NCBI GenBank assembly: GCA_023079485.1
Contig: CM041084.1
Span: forward strand, 14,846,609 to 14,910,608
Direction: 5' to 3'
DNA from: Archilochus colubris
Taxonomy: Eukaryota > Chordata > Aves > Apodiformes > Trochilidae
Length of the DNA stretch: 64,000 bases
Every line of letters begins with the position of its first letter. Position 1 is the first letter of the stretch. A program made the translations under genes and the position numbers. Below are positions 40,797 to 51,567 of this stretch, one piece after another. The notes beneath the pieces were generated by a model. It searched no databases. It was not told the DNA's origin and worked only from the letters and a program-made list of their open reading frames with translations.

Positions 40797-42995
40797 ATAA
40801 GACTGTCTTTCTGGCTACAGTTAATGCATCAGGATGGCAGCTGTAAATTCTGGATCCCATATATAGAGGAAAAGAAAAAAAAACACAAAAGTTTACAGTA
40901 CAAAAGTAGCTGTGGTAAGTTTATCACAAATAAACAAAAGGAAAGCTTATGTTATAACTAACTGATGCCATATCCAATTATTAACTGGTATACTGTATGC
41001 CAAATGCAATCTCTAATCATCTCACATTCTGTGTGAAAGCGGGGGGAAAATGGTAACTGAAACAGCATAGAACTGATTTCATGGATACCATGAACAAGCC
41101 CATTGCTGAAGCACCTCCTGGTATGCTGATCTCTCATTAACAGAAGTGAATTTAGAAATTCAGAAGAAAAATAACTCTCATACCTTTCTATTCTAAAGGT
41201 TAAAGGGTTAACAGTTTTCTAGCCATTTTCTTTAGTATGTTTGCAAGTGAGACAAACCCAATCCTGAGAAATCTTTATTATCCTGAAACTACTGTGCTAA
41301 CTGATCCTGATGCTTCAGAGCACAACGACTTAAGTTGGTTTTAATTTCTAAAAAAAAACCAAAAAACAAAAACACAACATAGTATGGTTCTACCTTGCAG
41401 AACTAGTTGATAGAGACTCAAGAGGCTTTTTGAAATAAAAGGGGTGCTGTGATGAGGTCCAAAAGGGATGAAGATGAAAGATACCTGGACTGATACCACG
41501 TCTTATACACCTTTTGTTTTCTGCAAGTGATACATTCTGCAGACAAAACGTTTCATGCTAAACAGCCTCAGATCTGGTTTTCTAATATTAAGCACAAAGG
41601 AAAAACACTGACAGCAAGCGTGGTAAATAAATCCCTCCCTTGAGAACGAAAGCAGCAGACAGGAGGGGGCTGACATGCATGCAGGAGAAAACTAAACACC
41701 ATCTTTTTTTCTACCTGCACAAGTTGCCATTTGCTGCAGCGATCAAGAATGTCTTTTCCCTGTTGATTTCAAAAGCTAGGTTTTCAGAAAATTTCTCTCT
41801 CAAGTCATCTGTTGATATGCTCTAGGAGCAAGACATCCATATCACTCGATCTTTAGGAGAAAAATCCATTTTCTTTCCTGTTCAGGTAAACATGTTTACA
41901 GCTCTTGCACAGACACTGGGTGGTTCAGACTCACATGTCACACACATGTCGTCAGCAACAAGAAAAGCCCCTTTCTCTGATCATCAACATTTTTAATTAG
42001 GTAAAGAGAAAAGCACTTTCCAAACTTACCTTCAGCACAGTCAAATCATGAGCTAAATATAAATATTTACACTAGGACAAGGAATAACGTGAGCGTGCAA
42101 ACAAAAATACCTGCTAGAAAACGCGCACAGAAAAAAAATAAGAAAACCCTTCTAAGTTCAAGCAATCAGATCAACTCGTTAGCCCCTGGAAAGGCCATTA
42201 TTTGCCACCACGTTATTCCCAGAACAGTCGGGATTAGAGAGGAGAAGCACCGATCGTGACTCTGATCTATTTCAGAGTCCGTTCACTGCGTATGAAAACA
42301 TCTCGGATCGCAGGCGAAAGCCTTCCTATCCGTGACCCTGCACAGGAAATGCCACATAAAACCTAAAATTGCCAAGGAAGGTTACAAAATCACTTGCTTT
42401 ACATTCTGTTGCGAAGAGTCGCTACGAGAACAGAACTACTTCTCTATTTCCAGAAAATAAGTACAGAGTGGGTGTTACGAGCGTTTATTGCCCCCGCCGT
42501 GGACCTTCCAAATGCATCTTAAAGTCACACACGAACCAAAGGGGGGTGGGGGGAACAACAAACCACCAACCCAGCCCCACAGCAGCCCTCAAGTCTGAAA
42601 TGTAAATGTAATTCCTTATATAGACTGCAGCAGTTGGTCACATACGCACGGAGAGCGGAGCGGGGGCCCCCGGCCAAACCGTTACCACCCATTATTATAC
42701 AAACAGGTACCTCCGAAGCCAGAGGGAAGGCAAGAAACTTCGCCGCCCGCCCCCGCCGCCCTCCCTTCCCTTCCCTTTCCCACCGCCCCGGCGGGACCCG
42801 GGGCAGGGAGAGAGCGCGGCCGTGGGGCGCCGCCGAGGACCAACTCTCGGCGGGGAGGCGCAGGCGAGAGCGGCGAGCGGGGGCGCCGGCCCCGGACCCC
42901 TCCCGCCGGCCCGGGGCGGTCGCACAGCGATGCCCCCGCACGAATCGCTGTCGGCTGCGGCGACGCTGCCTCCCCCGCCGCGCTCCCCGGGTGTG

Positions 42996-43045
42996 CCCCC
43001 GGCCCCTCCCGCTCCCCCCTTCCCCTAACCGCCCCCCCACCCTCC
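42996..43045 (-). promoter_or_regulatory. Second G-run tract at the start of ZEB1 intron 1
   Basis: This C-rich plus-strand stretch has runs of 3-7 C. On the minus strand it gives at least five G-runs with short loops, a predicted quadruplex. It lies about 0.7 kb into intron 1 on the transcribed-sense strand, so it could act in DNA or nascent RNA. The evidence is composition only. Confidence 0.6.
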
Positions 43046-43706
43046 GGTGACGGCTGGCGTCCCCCACCGCCGCCCCCCGAGAGGCGAACGCCAGCCCGCC
43101 CCACGGCGCCGGCCGGGAGCGAGGAACCGGCCCGCTGCCGGGCGAGCGAAGGGAACTCAGGCGGGTGGCGGAGAGGCGCTCCCGGGCGGGCGGCGGGGCG
43201 ATCCCCCCCGTGGGCCCGGAGGTAGAGGGGGGAATCAAGCGGGAGGGGAGGCCCCGCTCCGCCGGGGCGCGCAGGTAACAAGTTTCGGAGTTGGAGCTGC
43301 CGAGGCCGGCCGGCCGGCGCAGGCGCCCCCGCCACTCCCCACCGGGGCTCGGCGTCCCCGCCCGGGCCGGAGGGCGGCGGCGCGGCCGGGGGGGGCCCCA
43401 ACCCGCTCCCCGCAGCGGCGGCGGGGCGGTCGCGGGGCGTGTGGGGAAGGCAGCGTGTAACGGTCCCGGACTGGCGGCGGAGTGCGGAGGCACCGCTAGG
43501 CGGAGGAGGGAGGCAGGCGGCGAGGGGAGGGAGGCACCAGGTAGCGGATATAACGGTGCGGAGGGAGCCGGGCTCCCGGCGAGGAGCGGCGGGGGAATTA
43601 CTTTCGCGCCCGCCCGACCTCCCCCCTCCGCGCTCGGGACGGCTCTGCCCGGCCCCCGCCCCGGCCCCGCGGCCGCCCCAGAGCGGCCCGGCCGCTGCCC
43701 CGCGGG

Positions 43707-43715
43707 CTGACTGAC
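43707..43715 (-). other. ZEB1: ZEB1 exon 1 splice donor
   Basis: On the minus strand the exon ends AATAACG and the intron starts GTCAGTCAG. The GT dinucleotide with G at +5 is a fair match to the U1 consensus. Its position reproduces the phase of the known ZEB1 exon 1 boundary, which makes this the true end of the coding segment despite the open frame beyond it. Confidence 0.9.
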
Positions 43716-43773
43716 CGTTATTGCGCCTCGGGTTCGCCTGCTTCCTGCGCTTACACCTGGGGCCATCCGCCAT
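43716..43773 (-). CDS. ZEB1: ZEB1 first coding exon (N-terminal 19 residues)
   Basis: Read on the minus strand from the ATG at 43773, this exon encodes MADGPRCKRRKQANPRRNN plus one base of the next codon. It then meets a GT donor at 43715-43714. This is the N-terminus of ZEB1, a nuclear zinc-finger/homeodomain repressor that binds CACCT-type E-boxes. The paralogue ZEB2 has extra residues before this block and RRKN instead of RRNN, so ZEB1 is the better call. The single leftover G fits the known mammalian exon 1/exon 2 junction, where exon 2 completes a valine codon. The start context has A at -3 and G at +4, a strong Kozak match. The zinc fingers and homeodomain lie on later exons outside the window. 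An open frame runs on past the donor into GC-rich intron, but it is not coding. The exon sits inside a large CpG island, as expected for this gene's promoter. Confidence 0.96.
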
Positions 43774-43806
43774 GATCCTCTCGCTTGTGTCTAAATGCTC
43801 CAGTCA

Positions 43807-43850
43807 CCTCCTCCCCCGCCCTCCCCCCTCCCTCCCCTCCCCTCCCCCCC
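43807..43850 (-). promoter_or_regulatory. ZEB1: G-run tract, predicted G-quadruplex, in ZEB1 5' UTR/promoter
   Basis: The plus strand is a nearly pure C/T stretch with repeated runs of three to seven C. The minus (ZEB1 sense) strand therefore carries at least six G-runs of three or more separated by one or two bases. This easily satisfies the usual quadruplex pattern. It lies 34-77 nt upstream of the ATG, so it may be in the 5' UTR of the mRNA. Folding has not been tested. Confidence 0.75.
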
Positions 43851-43883
43851 GGACCTGGTTTACGACACTGGGTGGTTTTACTT

Positions 43884-43889
43884 TTACAT
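43884..43889 (-). promoter_or_regulatory. Start-stop upstream ORF (ATG-TAA) ahead of ZEB1
   Basis: On the minus strand ATG is followed directly by TAA, with the A of the uORF ATG 116 nt upstream of that of the ZEB1 ATG. No other ATG lies between the two. If transcription starts upstream of 43889, this would be a minimal uORF, a type known to hold ribosomes at the start codon. Inclusion in the mRNA is inferred, not shown. Confidence 0.4.
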
Positions 43890-43910
43890 CACCTTCCTAC
43901 ACCTAGTGCT

Positions 43911-44776
43911 CGGCCGGAACCTTGTTGCCAGGGGAGACGGGCGCTTTACGGCAGGACGTTTGAACGGCGGCGGGGGAAAAGTTACTGCCGCAGGTACCGG
44001 GAGCCGCGGCTGTAGCCGGGGTGTGCTCGCGGAGTGGCTGTGGCACCGACCGGGGGACCCCTGGGCCTGCTGGGGAGGGGGTGCGGGGTGTGCATCCCCC
44101 CGGCCCTCCGCCGGCGGCAGCAGGGGGGGATCCCCGCGGGGCGGGGCGGGACGAGGGGGCGGGAGCACTGTGAGGGTGGGGGCGCGGTGGGCTCCGGTCC
44201 CCGCGGCGGCGGGGGATCCCCGGCGGCGGCACCGCTCCCGGGGGAGATCCGCCCGCCCCGTGTCCGCCGCTGGCATCTCCGTGACGAGGGACCGTCCCGC
44301 CGCTTGCCTCCTGCCCCGAGCGGGCTGCCCCGCTCCCAGGTGCCTCCCACCCCGGTGCCCTGTGGCCTGCTCGGCGCCAGCCACCGGCAAGCCGTCCCCA
44401 GGTGCGGCGGGGGCGGGCGGGCCTGGCGGAGCTGAGCCTGCGCCGGCCCCGCTTCCCCTCGCCCTGCGCTATCACCTGCCCCCGGAGTTAGGGCAGCGAC
44501 GGAGCTGTCACCGCCTAGAGCCGCTCGTCGCCCCCCCTTCGGCTCCCTCACCGTAACCCGGGCGAGGAGGGGAGCGCGGCGGTGTTAGCATGGGCTGGGT
44601 GACATCGTGACGGTGCTTTTGCGTTACAGGTGTAACCAAGAGACAAACGGCAGCTGCAAGAGAGAGATGCTGTTCCCACCGTGTGTGAAATCTGCCATTC
44701 CTGGGCTTTCTTTTATCTTAGTTCCCACTTTACGCAGAGGAGAAGAGGTATAAAATTTTATGCCCTAAAAAATAAA
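43911..44776 (+). ncRNA. Possible divergent transcript head-to-head with ZEB1 (ZEB1-AS1 position)
   Basis: A divergent lncRNA (ZEB1-AS1) is known at this position in mammals. On the plus strand here a donor-like GCAG|GTACCG lies at 43993/43994, and an acceptor-like TTACAG ends at 44629. Several AATAAA-type signals follow the island from 44771. These could outline a short two-exon noncoding RNA, but short splice motifs occur often by chance. The GTGTAA directly after 44629 could equally make that site a donor. No conserved protein is visible: the 253-codon frame at 43795-44556 has only CpG-island composition. Confidence 0.3.
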
Positions 44777-47700
44777 TTAAAAAAGGAAGGAGAGGGAGCC
44801 ATTTTTTACAGATAATAAATAACTTTGTTTTGGCTTAATAAACATTTAATGTATTAACAATGAAAACAGTACCATCAAACACTCCTAATATTTATTTACT
44901 CTTGCCTTTCACGCTTCACTTCAGGCAATAAAATAATTTATTAAGTTTCCATTTGTTTCCAGGCTTTTTCAAATCCATTTTTTGATCTTTCCTGGGGTGA
45001 TTCTGTAGAATTTATAGTTCTGTGCTACTGGGAGATATTTTCATCCAAACTAATTAGATTTCAGTGATAACATTTCTGCTAATGGAATACTTTGAATAAC
45101 TAGTTGATACACTACTGAATTTGAGGCCTTTAGCTGTCCTACCTTGTCTCACATGTATACATTCACATGCTGTAATGTATTACCTCAACTCATGGAAGCA
45201 GCATAACGTCTCTAGAAAATGAACTGGTGAACACTTGCACTTTTGTTGAAATATCTTGTATCTGAAGCTTCCCTAGAAGTCAGTACAGTAAAAAATGCTT
45301 AGAAAAGAGGTACAAGGCTGATATGGATACAGAACTAGGTAAAGATCTAGAGGTGTTTTTTTTTTTTTTAAATATACATGAGTCATGGATCTGGGTGCTC
45401 ACATTAAAACAGTTTTTGCCCTTCTGTACAAGTACAAATCATTTCTCTGATTTACAAAAAAATGGGTAAATTCAGGTGTAGTGTTTTTAGATGAGTCTAC
45501 CCATTGTGAACTGTCTGCTTCAAAAAGTTAATGAGATTCTACCTAAGAGTTGTTAAAGTCCTTTGGAATTCCTGTGGATTTTATCATTCTGTTGATGAAT
45601 TGAACCGAAATATTGTGTACGGGTTTTCATGTCAAGTTTTCAGTTCCTGGAAAGCTGTCATGTTTTGGAAAATAGTTAAAAAAATAAAAATAATAACACA
45701 TCCGCAAATGGATTTGTAGATTTGTAACAATATTCCTCTGCATGCCCCCACAAATTTCCAGGCCCTTTCACATAGCTTGTTTTCATTGAGTTTTGTCAGT
45801 CTTCATCTCTGGATAAGAATTCTTCTGTCATTTTGAAGAAGTAATGTTTTCTAACAGAATGAGCAGAGAAACAGTCTCCTGGTGTTTGTAACTGCTCTTT
45901 TTCAAATAGCCAGTGTCTGCAGATTAGTCTCAAGATTTCCAAGAAACTAGGAGAAACTTCTGACAACTCCTCCTGCCACTTAGTTTCTGAAGAGCAAGCC
46001 TGGAACTTGGAAGGAACATTTCCAGCTTTACACTACTATGGTTTTGATAAATGAGGAGAGAAATCCAAAGCCATCTTTGTATCTGTTGTCGTTGATACCA
46101 AGGAGTTCTATAAACCAAAAAAGCAGAGGATAGAGTTTTGCATCATTATTGATTACACCAATCACTGTTCATTGTGGAAAGCATCACATTCACAACTTCC
46201 AAATAGTTATACAGATGGGAACTTTATTTGGGTTCATTGTTTTTCTCAGTTTCATCTAAGCATTTAATCAAAGCAATTGGCCACATCGTATCTTCATATG
46301 CAAGTTTCCCATTATTACCTGGTTAAAAGGCATCACAGTTAAGGATGCATCTACTGTCAAAGTGTTTGGGCCTAATGTGTTTATCTAATCCTGGATGCAA
46401 ACCCACTAGTTAAAATTCCTCTGTCTTTGTAGTGTTGAATATATGAGTACATTGTATATGTAATTTAAACTGGTTTGTGCTGCAAGTGTGAGTGAAAAGT
46501 CCTGAATTTTCAGTCAAGGATACAAGAATTGATGTACTATTTTGAAATCTCAGCAAAGCAGTATATTTTCTGCACCCTAAGTGTGGAAAGCTTGTTTCTT
46601 TAAAGAAGGAATTCTAAGACAGCGGTCATCCATAACAACTAGTTTGTTTTTCTTGGCATAATTTGTGTGGGAATTTAGGCAATCTAAACAGGCATAATGT
46701 AGTTGTAATATCAATTTGCAAAGCTGCTGTACTTCACCTTTTTTGAAATTTATTTCCATTGTCTGAAGACAGCAATTAAAATACTTCTAGACACACTGGA
46801 GTAAGGATGCTTGAAAACCAGTTAATGATTATTACAGACATTTTTTGCTATTTTAAAACTAGTCACGTATGTTGTATTATCACTTATGGTCTCTTGAGTG
46901 CATTATTAAATAAAAGCAATCAGTCTTCTGTTTGTATGTCTACTCCTTATTCACTTTTATGAAATGAAGTTTCAGATCGTAACTCGACTATTCTAGATGT
47001 AATGGTGTTTATTGAGTTGAATGAATTTAGAACTACAGTGGAAAATGACTCAGTGAATTGTTTCTTGTTTCATTTCTGGTTTGTGAAGATTCTTTTTATT
47101 ATTTATTTGTTTTTGTTGTTTTTATTTTACTCAGCAAGATGCAGCTTGACTGCAGCTAGCTGAGGAACTGTTCTTGAATAAAATGTGGATTTTGGAGATT
47201 TCAGCATACAGTTTTAGTGCCTTTCCAGATGGTCTTTCAGTCTCTTTTTTTGCTTCCAAGTGAATCTAGTAAGTTTCGACAGTGTACCCTGAGATATTGT
47301 ACAGTCTGAAAAAATGGTAAAGCCACTTGAAATTTGCACATTCACTTAGAGTGGAGTTTGTAAATATTTATGAAGAGAAATTACCTTTCTTCACTTCCCT
47401 CAGCTTCTAATTTCTGTTTCTGTACTTCATCAGAAATTTATTTGTTCATTTAAAGCTTGAAGCTGTGAATCCTAACAAACTGGCATGTCTTGCACAACTT
47501 GAGAAGGCTGTATCTGCTTGGAAGATTTCAGAGTAAGGATGTAAAGTGCCAGAAATCACTGATGGGTACATAGCTCTGTATAGCTGTAATGACTTGCATA
47601 GATGCAACTGACGTCTCAGAAATCTCCTTATGAAGAAGTAGTGCTTGTGAAGATCACAAAGGCCTTCAAAACCATTTTGCTTCTCTTGCTTTTCTTTTGC

Positions 47701-50700
47701 CCTACTTGTTGCGTATCATTTTGCTTGTGAAAGCAATTAACCTGTGCTGATACCTGTGTCATGTTGGTATGCTGTTTAAAAAAAATGGTATGAAAACATA
47801 ACTGGGATCTGCAATTCCATTCTTATGCTAATTTTAACTTTAGATGTGATCTCTGTTTCAGAACCTTCACACAAGAAAATTATTTTAGAAAAGGAAAAAA
47901 ATTGAAAAGGTCATTCCACGTTCTTCATGGAAAAGACAAATCTTGCGTGTTCAAAATGGAATTGGAATGCAAATTTCAGGACAAGTTATAGTTTGTTTGT
48001 TTTCAGAGTACATTGAACTTACTTGAGAATGTCTACTTCAATACTTTCTTTTCTACTCCTAGATGCAGTAGCAAAATACTTTATCAAAATATTATTTTTT
48101 GTTTTAAATTACATCTGAGCTTGTGACTGATCAAATTACAGTTGTAGTGCAGTTAGATTACCCAGTTTTATTAGTAGCACATTTTCCATTCATCTTTGTT
48201 TATGATGACTCTGCGTAAGTGTCCTTATCCATTATATTATCTAATTAAACACTAATGTTTTGTGAATATTTTCCCATATGGTTCATGTTTGTTTCCTTCT
48301 GTAACTTACACTCTGTTTCTGATTTAATTCTGCTACCCAGCCCTCTTGCTGTTTGCTGTCTCACAGTTCTGTGCAATTGCTCATTTGGCTCTCGTTCGGA
48401 GTGACGCTCTTTGTTATGGTATCTGTACAGCTGGCTCACTCAGCTCTTTAAATCTCAGCTTAAAACAGATTTCTTAATTATTGCATATTCTTCTCATTTA
48501 TATTCTTTTTTTTTTTTTAAGTGCTGGAACACATTCTAATGTTAGATGTTATTCATTTGTTATCTCTCATTTGTCATTTTTTTTCTCACTGAGAAGCACA
48601 TAATACAGAAAATCTCTGTTAATACAGCAAGGAAAGCAGTTGTTTTGTAGATGCAATAATTTCAGAGCTCGCAGTATGTATTCTGAATATACAGAATTAA
48701 CAGAAAACCAGGAAAAAAAGGCTGTGAGAGTCTACCAAAATAAACAAATACAAGTAAAAGTCTAATTTTGCTCAAGAAACCTCAACAAATCATCGGTCAA
48801 TGCCATAAGGAGAAATACAGATACTGTAATGGTTATTTTCTGAGATGTGAACTGAAGCTTTGGTGCACTTTACATAGTTGGTCTGATTCTCCTGTTTGGC
48901 AAGGTAAGCTGTCTGATGGATACAAACATATGATATTAAAATGGGCAATAACCTGTTTGAAACCCAGGTGCACAGACCAAATTTGTTGGCACTATAAAGT
49001 TGTGTAAAACTGGTGTAATTATACCTGAGTTCTTCTTATTGGAGCAGGGAACAGCAGTTTGGTGCAAGAATGATCATGTGTTGATAAAGAATTGGAAAGG
49101 TATTACGATTCTCATGTAAGGCTATGAATATCAAGAATTTCTGGTTACAAGATCAAGCAAGGAAAGCCTTGTTTGTACCCATCAAAAATATTTTTTTTCC
49201 CAGTGGACATAGAAGCCTATGAAGATTTGATGCGTGATTACTTTCTGCTCTAACTTTTACTGAGAAGTTTTAGAATTTGTTTCCTTTCCTGCAAGTGGGT
49301 CTTTTTTGCTGAGTAGCTTCAGACACAAACCACACACACAGTCCCCTGATAAGCCATACCAACTCTGGTTTTTCATTTAATGTGCCATATATTACACAAC
49401 ACCAATGGAAGTGAAGGTTTTTGTTATGCCATGAAAAAAAAAAAAGCTTTTTAAATTTAAATATTTGTAATCCTGTCAGATGTTTGTTTATAAAACATTT
49501 GGGCAGTCTTAGTGTAAAGAGGCTGTGACAACCTTATTCTACAAAGATGTATCATTCAAAAGCCTGAAGTTCCTGCAACCAGGTGTGCTTGCATTGGGAT
49601 TCATCATTGCAGCATCTTAAAGAAGAGGACAGAGGAAATTTGTTTAATTGTTATTAATAATAGTACTTTGCTGTCAGACCATTTAATCTAAATAACCTTA
49701 AAAACTTAATGGGATTCATTGCTAATTTTAGATGTAAGATTAATTTGCAAAATGGAAAAACTCCTCACTACAACTGCATTCTTTACCATGAGACCAGGAC
49801 TGTACTTGCATGTTTCACCTTACGCTGCTTTTCTTAGTTTAGTTCTTTTAGTTGCTTTAGTTTAGTTAGATTGCTTTATAAAGAGTGCTCTGCTCCTAAA
49901 TAGTATTTATATGTTCAGTGACATTTTTATCTTAACATTGTTGCTTGCTTAAGTATTCATTCCAGTTCTGAAAAATTATGTTTACAACTACTGTTAATTT
50001 CCCTGATGAAATGTAGCTTATGCATACTATATTTCAGAGCCTATTTTGAGATATAGTAACTACAGTCTAGTCTTAATCTGAGTCAGACTAAATCACAGTC
50101 ACATTTTCTCTTTAATAGTAATGCACCACATTAGGTTTACAGCCTGTGAAACTTCATTTTAATGACAAATGTATAGCTTAGGTCTCTTCTCTCCTCAAAC
50201 TGATGCATACTGAGACAAATCCTAAGCAAACGGGTTTGGTGATGTTTTCCCACCCCTTTTCCTGTTGTATAGTGATGGAAAATCCTTCCTGTTGATATGA
50301 ACAAGACTGAAGAAAAAAACCCAAACAGACAGACCTATCCATTGCTGTGACTACCAGGACTTAAATGCCAAATTCAGCAAACAGGCCATTAGAGGAAAAT
50401 CCCAGAAAGAGTATCCAGTGAGCCAGGGATCACCAAGTGTACCAGAGGGAAACCCATGGCTCAACTGAAACAGAAATATTTTATGTAAATTCATCTATCT
50501 GTGTGCTCTTTTTCTTGCTTGCTACTTAGTGTTGTCTCTCGTGTCATGGTGCAGAAGACATCAGGGTGCCTTTCTTCACCAGCTTTTCCTACCTTTCAGG
50601 ATTTAAAAATATGCAAAGCAATTTTCAATAACATTTATAATGTGTATTTGTTATTACATTATATGTTTGTATACACACACACGCATAAAGCTATTTTTAA

Positions 50701-51466
50701 AGATTAGGAAGGTCACAAAGTCATGGGCTTGGCCTAGATGCATGATCCCTTGGTTATACCCGCATCTGCCTGCCCCATCTCTCCCCAAGAGATTACTTCC
50801 ACCATATCCAAGGCTGCTGTTCAAATCCCTGTGTATTAGCAAACTGAAAACAAGGGTAGTTCAAATTAAAAGCACTATGCTGGACCAGCAGCTGCAAGCT
50901 GAGTCTTTATCTCATTTATTTGAAGTGACTGAAGAGGTTTCCATTTCCAGTTGCATGGTCCGTGTTGTTTTCAGCCGCTCAAGCTACATCCAGCATGGAT
51001 GGCAGCATTACAGAATGGAAATATTAATTCCAGTCATAGAGTTTTAATTTTTTATCACAGATTACATTAGCTACATTGCCCCAATCTTCCTGCACCTTGT
51101 GAAGATGTGTCACTCAGCAATGCATAAATATATCTTACCTCCTTGTTCAAAATAATTCCCAGGTACTTTAATGTATGACCTTACTTGTGCAGGTTATGCA
51201 ACCTCACTCTGAAGACAATCTTGGAATTCCCATGCAAGACAGTTCCAGGCAGATATTTTCATTTGATTTTGACTATGATATGAAATATATGGAAGGCCAT
51301 ACATCATGTCGGGCAGGATTCATTCATCAGAGTTTCTCAAATCACTAGCTCAAATCACTCCATAGGAAATTCCGTAACCATGATGTGTGTCTGAGGATTC
51401 AAATCTCCTGCTGGGGAAGATTCTGATTTCTCCAAACCTTTTGCTCTTTCCCATCAGAATTCCAAC

Positions 51467-51500
51467 AAGCTCTTCAAGAAGCTCTTCAAGAAGCTCTTAT
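51467..51500 (+). repeat. 12-bp tandem repeat (about 2.7 copies)
   Basis: AAGCTCTTCAAG-type units follow each other and end in AAGCTCTTA. Confidence 0.85.
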
Positions 51501-51509
51501 TTTCTCAAT

Positions 51510-51567
51510 TAAAAGATTGTCAAAGACATTGAAGGTCTTTTCCAACCAAGGTAGTTCAGTGATCCTT
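51510..51567 (+). mobile_element. Degraded CR1-like 3' tail
   Basis: GACATTGAAGGTCTTTTCCAACC followed by an AAGGTAGTTCAGTGATCC-like end resembles the CR1 GATCTTGAAGGTCTTTTCCAACC core with a decayed tail. It is too short to be certain. Confidence 0.5.

Larger units (their letters stand above)
17814..42639 (-). other. ZEB1: ZEB1 intron 1, proximal part
   Basis: This is AT-rich intronic sequence between the palindrome and the promoter island. It contains a CR1 3' end (18,991-19,176), A-rich simple repeats, a G/T tract (31,561-31,764), an ancient MIR-like fragment near 38,050, a 59-bp tandem duplication (40,428) and a 30-bp palindrome (40,767). The longest open frame, minus strand 34,899-35,309, matches no family I know. 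From about 42.1 kb CpG becomes more frequent as the island is approached. Confidence 0.8.
43754..43904 (+). promoter_or_regulatory. Cluster of four CACCT (ZEB/E2-box half-site) motifs
   Basis: CACCT occurs on the plus strand at 43754-43758 (as CACCTG, inside exon 1), 43805-43809, 43890-43894 and 43900-43904. The last two start 10 bp apart. ZEB1 itself binds CACCT(G), often at paired sites, so the cluster could allow autoregulation. This is motif evidence only, and the site in the exon may simply reflect codon constraint. Confidence 0.5.
43774..43990 (-). promoter_or_regulatory. ZEB1: ZEB1 5' UTR and core promoter region
   Basis: This is the minus-strand sequence immediately upstream of the ZEB1 ATG. 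The last ~27 nt before the ATG (ending GCGAGAGGATC) look like the mammalian ZEB1 leader as I remember it; that is recall, not an alignment. The region holds a G-run tract, several AGGTG (CACCT) motifs and a start-stop uORF. I see no TATA box at a useful distance, so a dispersed CpG-island type of initiation is likely. The transcription start site cannot be placed from sequence alone. Confidence 0.7.
42640..44590. promoter_or_regulatory. ZEB1: Large CpG island over the ZEB1 promoter
   Basis: Base composition changes sharply from AT-rich intron to strongly GC- and CpG-rich sequence at about 42.64 kb, and back again at about 44.59 kb. The island covers the start of intron 1, exon 1, the 5' UTR and about 0.7 kb upstream. 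Several long GC-rich open frames on both strands here are by-products of low stop-codon density, not genes. The island extends well to both sides of exon 1, which is compatible with bidirectional promoter activity. Confidence 0.93.

Noticed and set aside
42525..43766. 413-codon minus-strand open frame and the overlapping 363-codon frame that starts at the ZEB1 ATG
   Set aside because: Both are CpG-island read-through with Arg/Gly/Pro/Ala-rich translation. Only the first 19 codons of the 363-codon frame are ZEB1; the rest is past a valid splice donor.
43716..43773. Assignment to ZEB2 rather than ZEB1
   Set aside because: ZEB2 has additional residues before MADGPRCKRRKQ and RRKN instead of RRNN. 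The exon here starts directly with MADGP and ends RRNN.
43795..44556. 253-codon plus-strand open frame and several overlapping frames of 130-190 codons
   Set aside because: Translations on all frames and both strands are equally proline/glycine/arginine-rich, as expected from GC content. No domain is visible.
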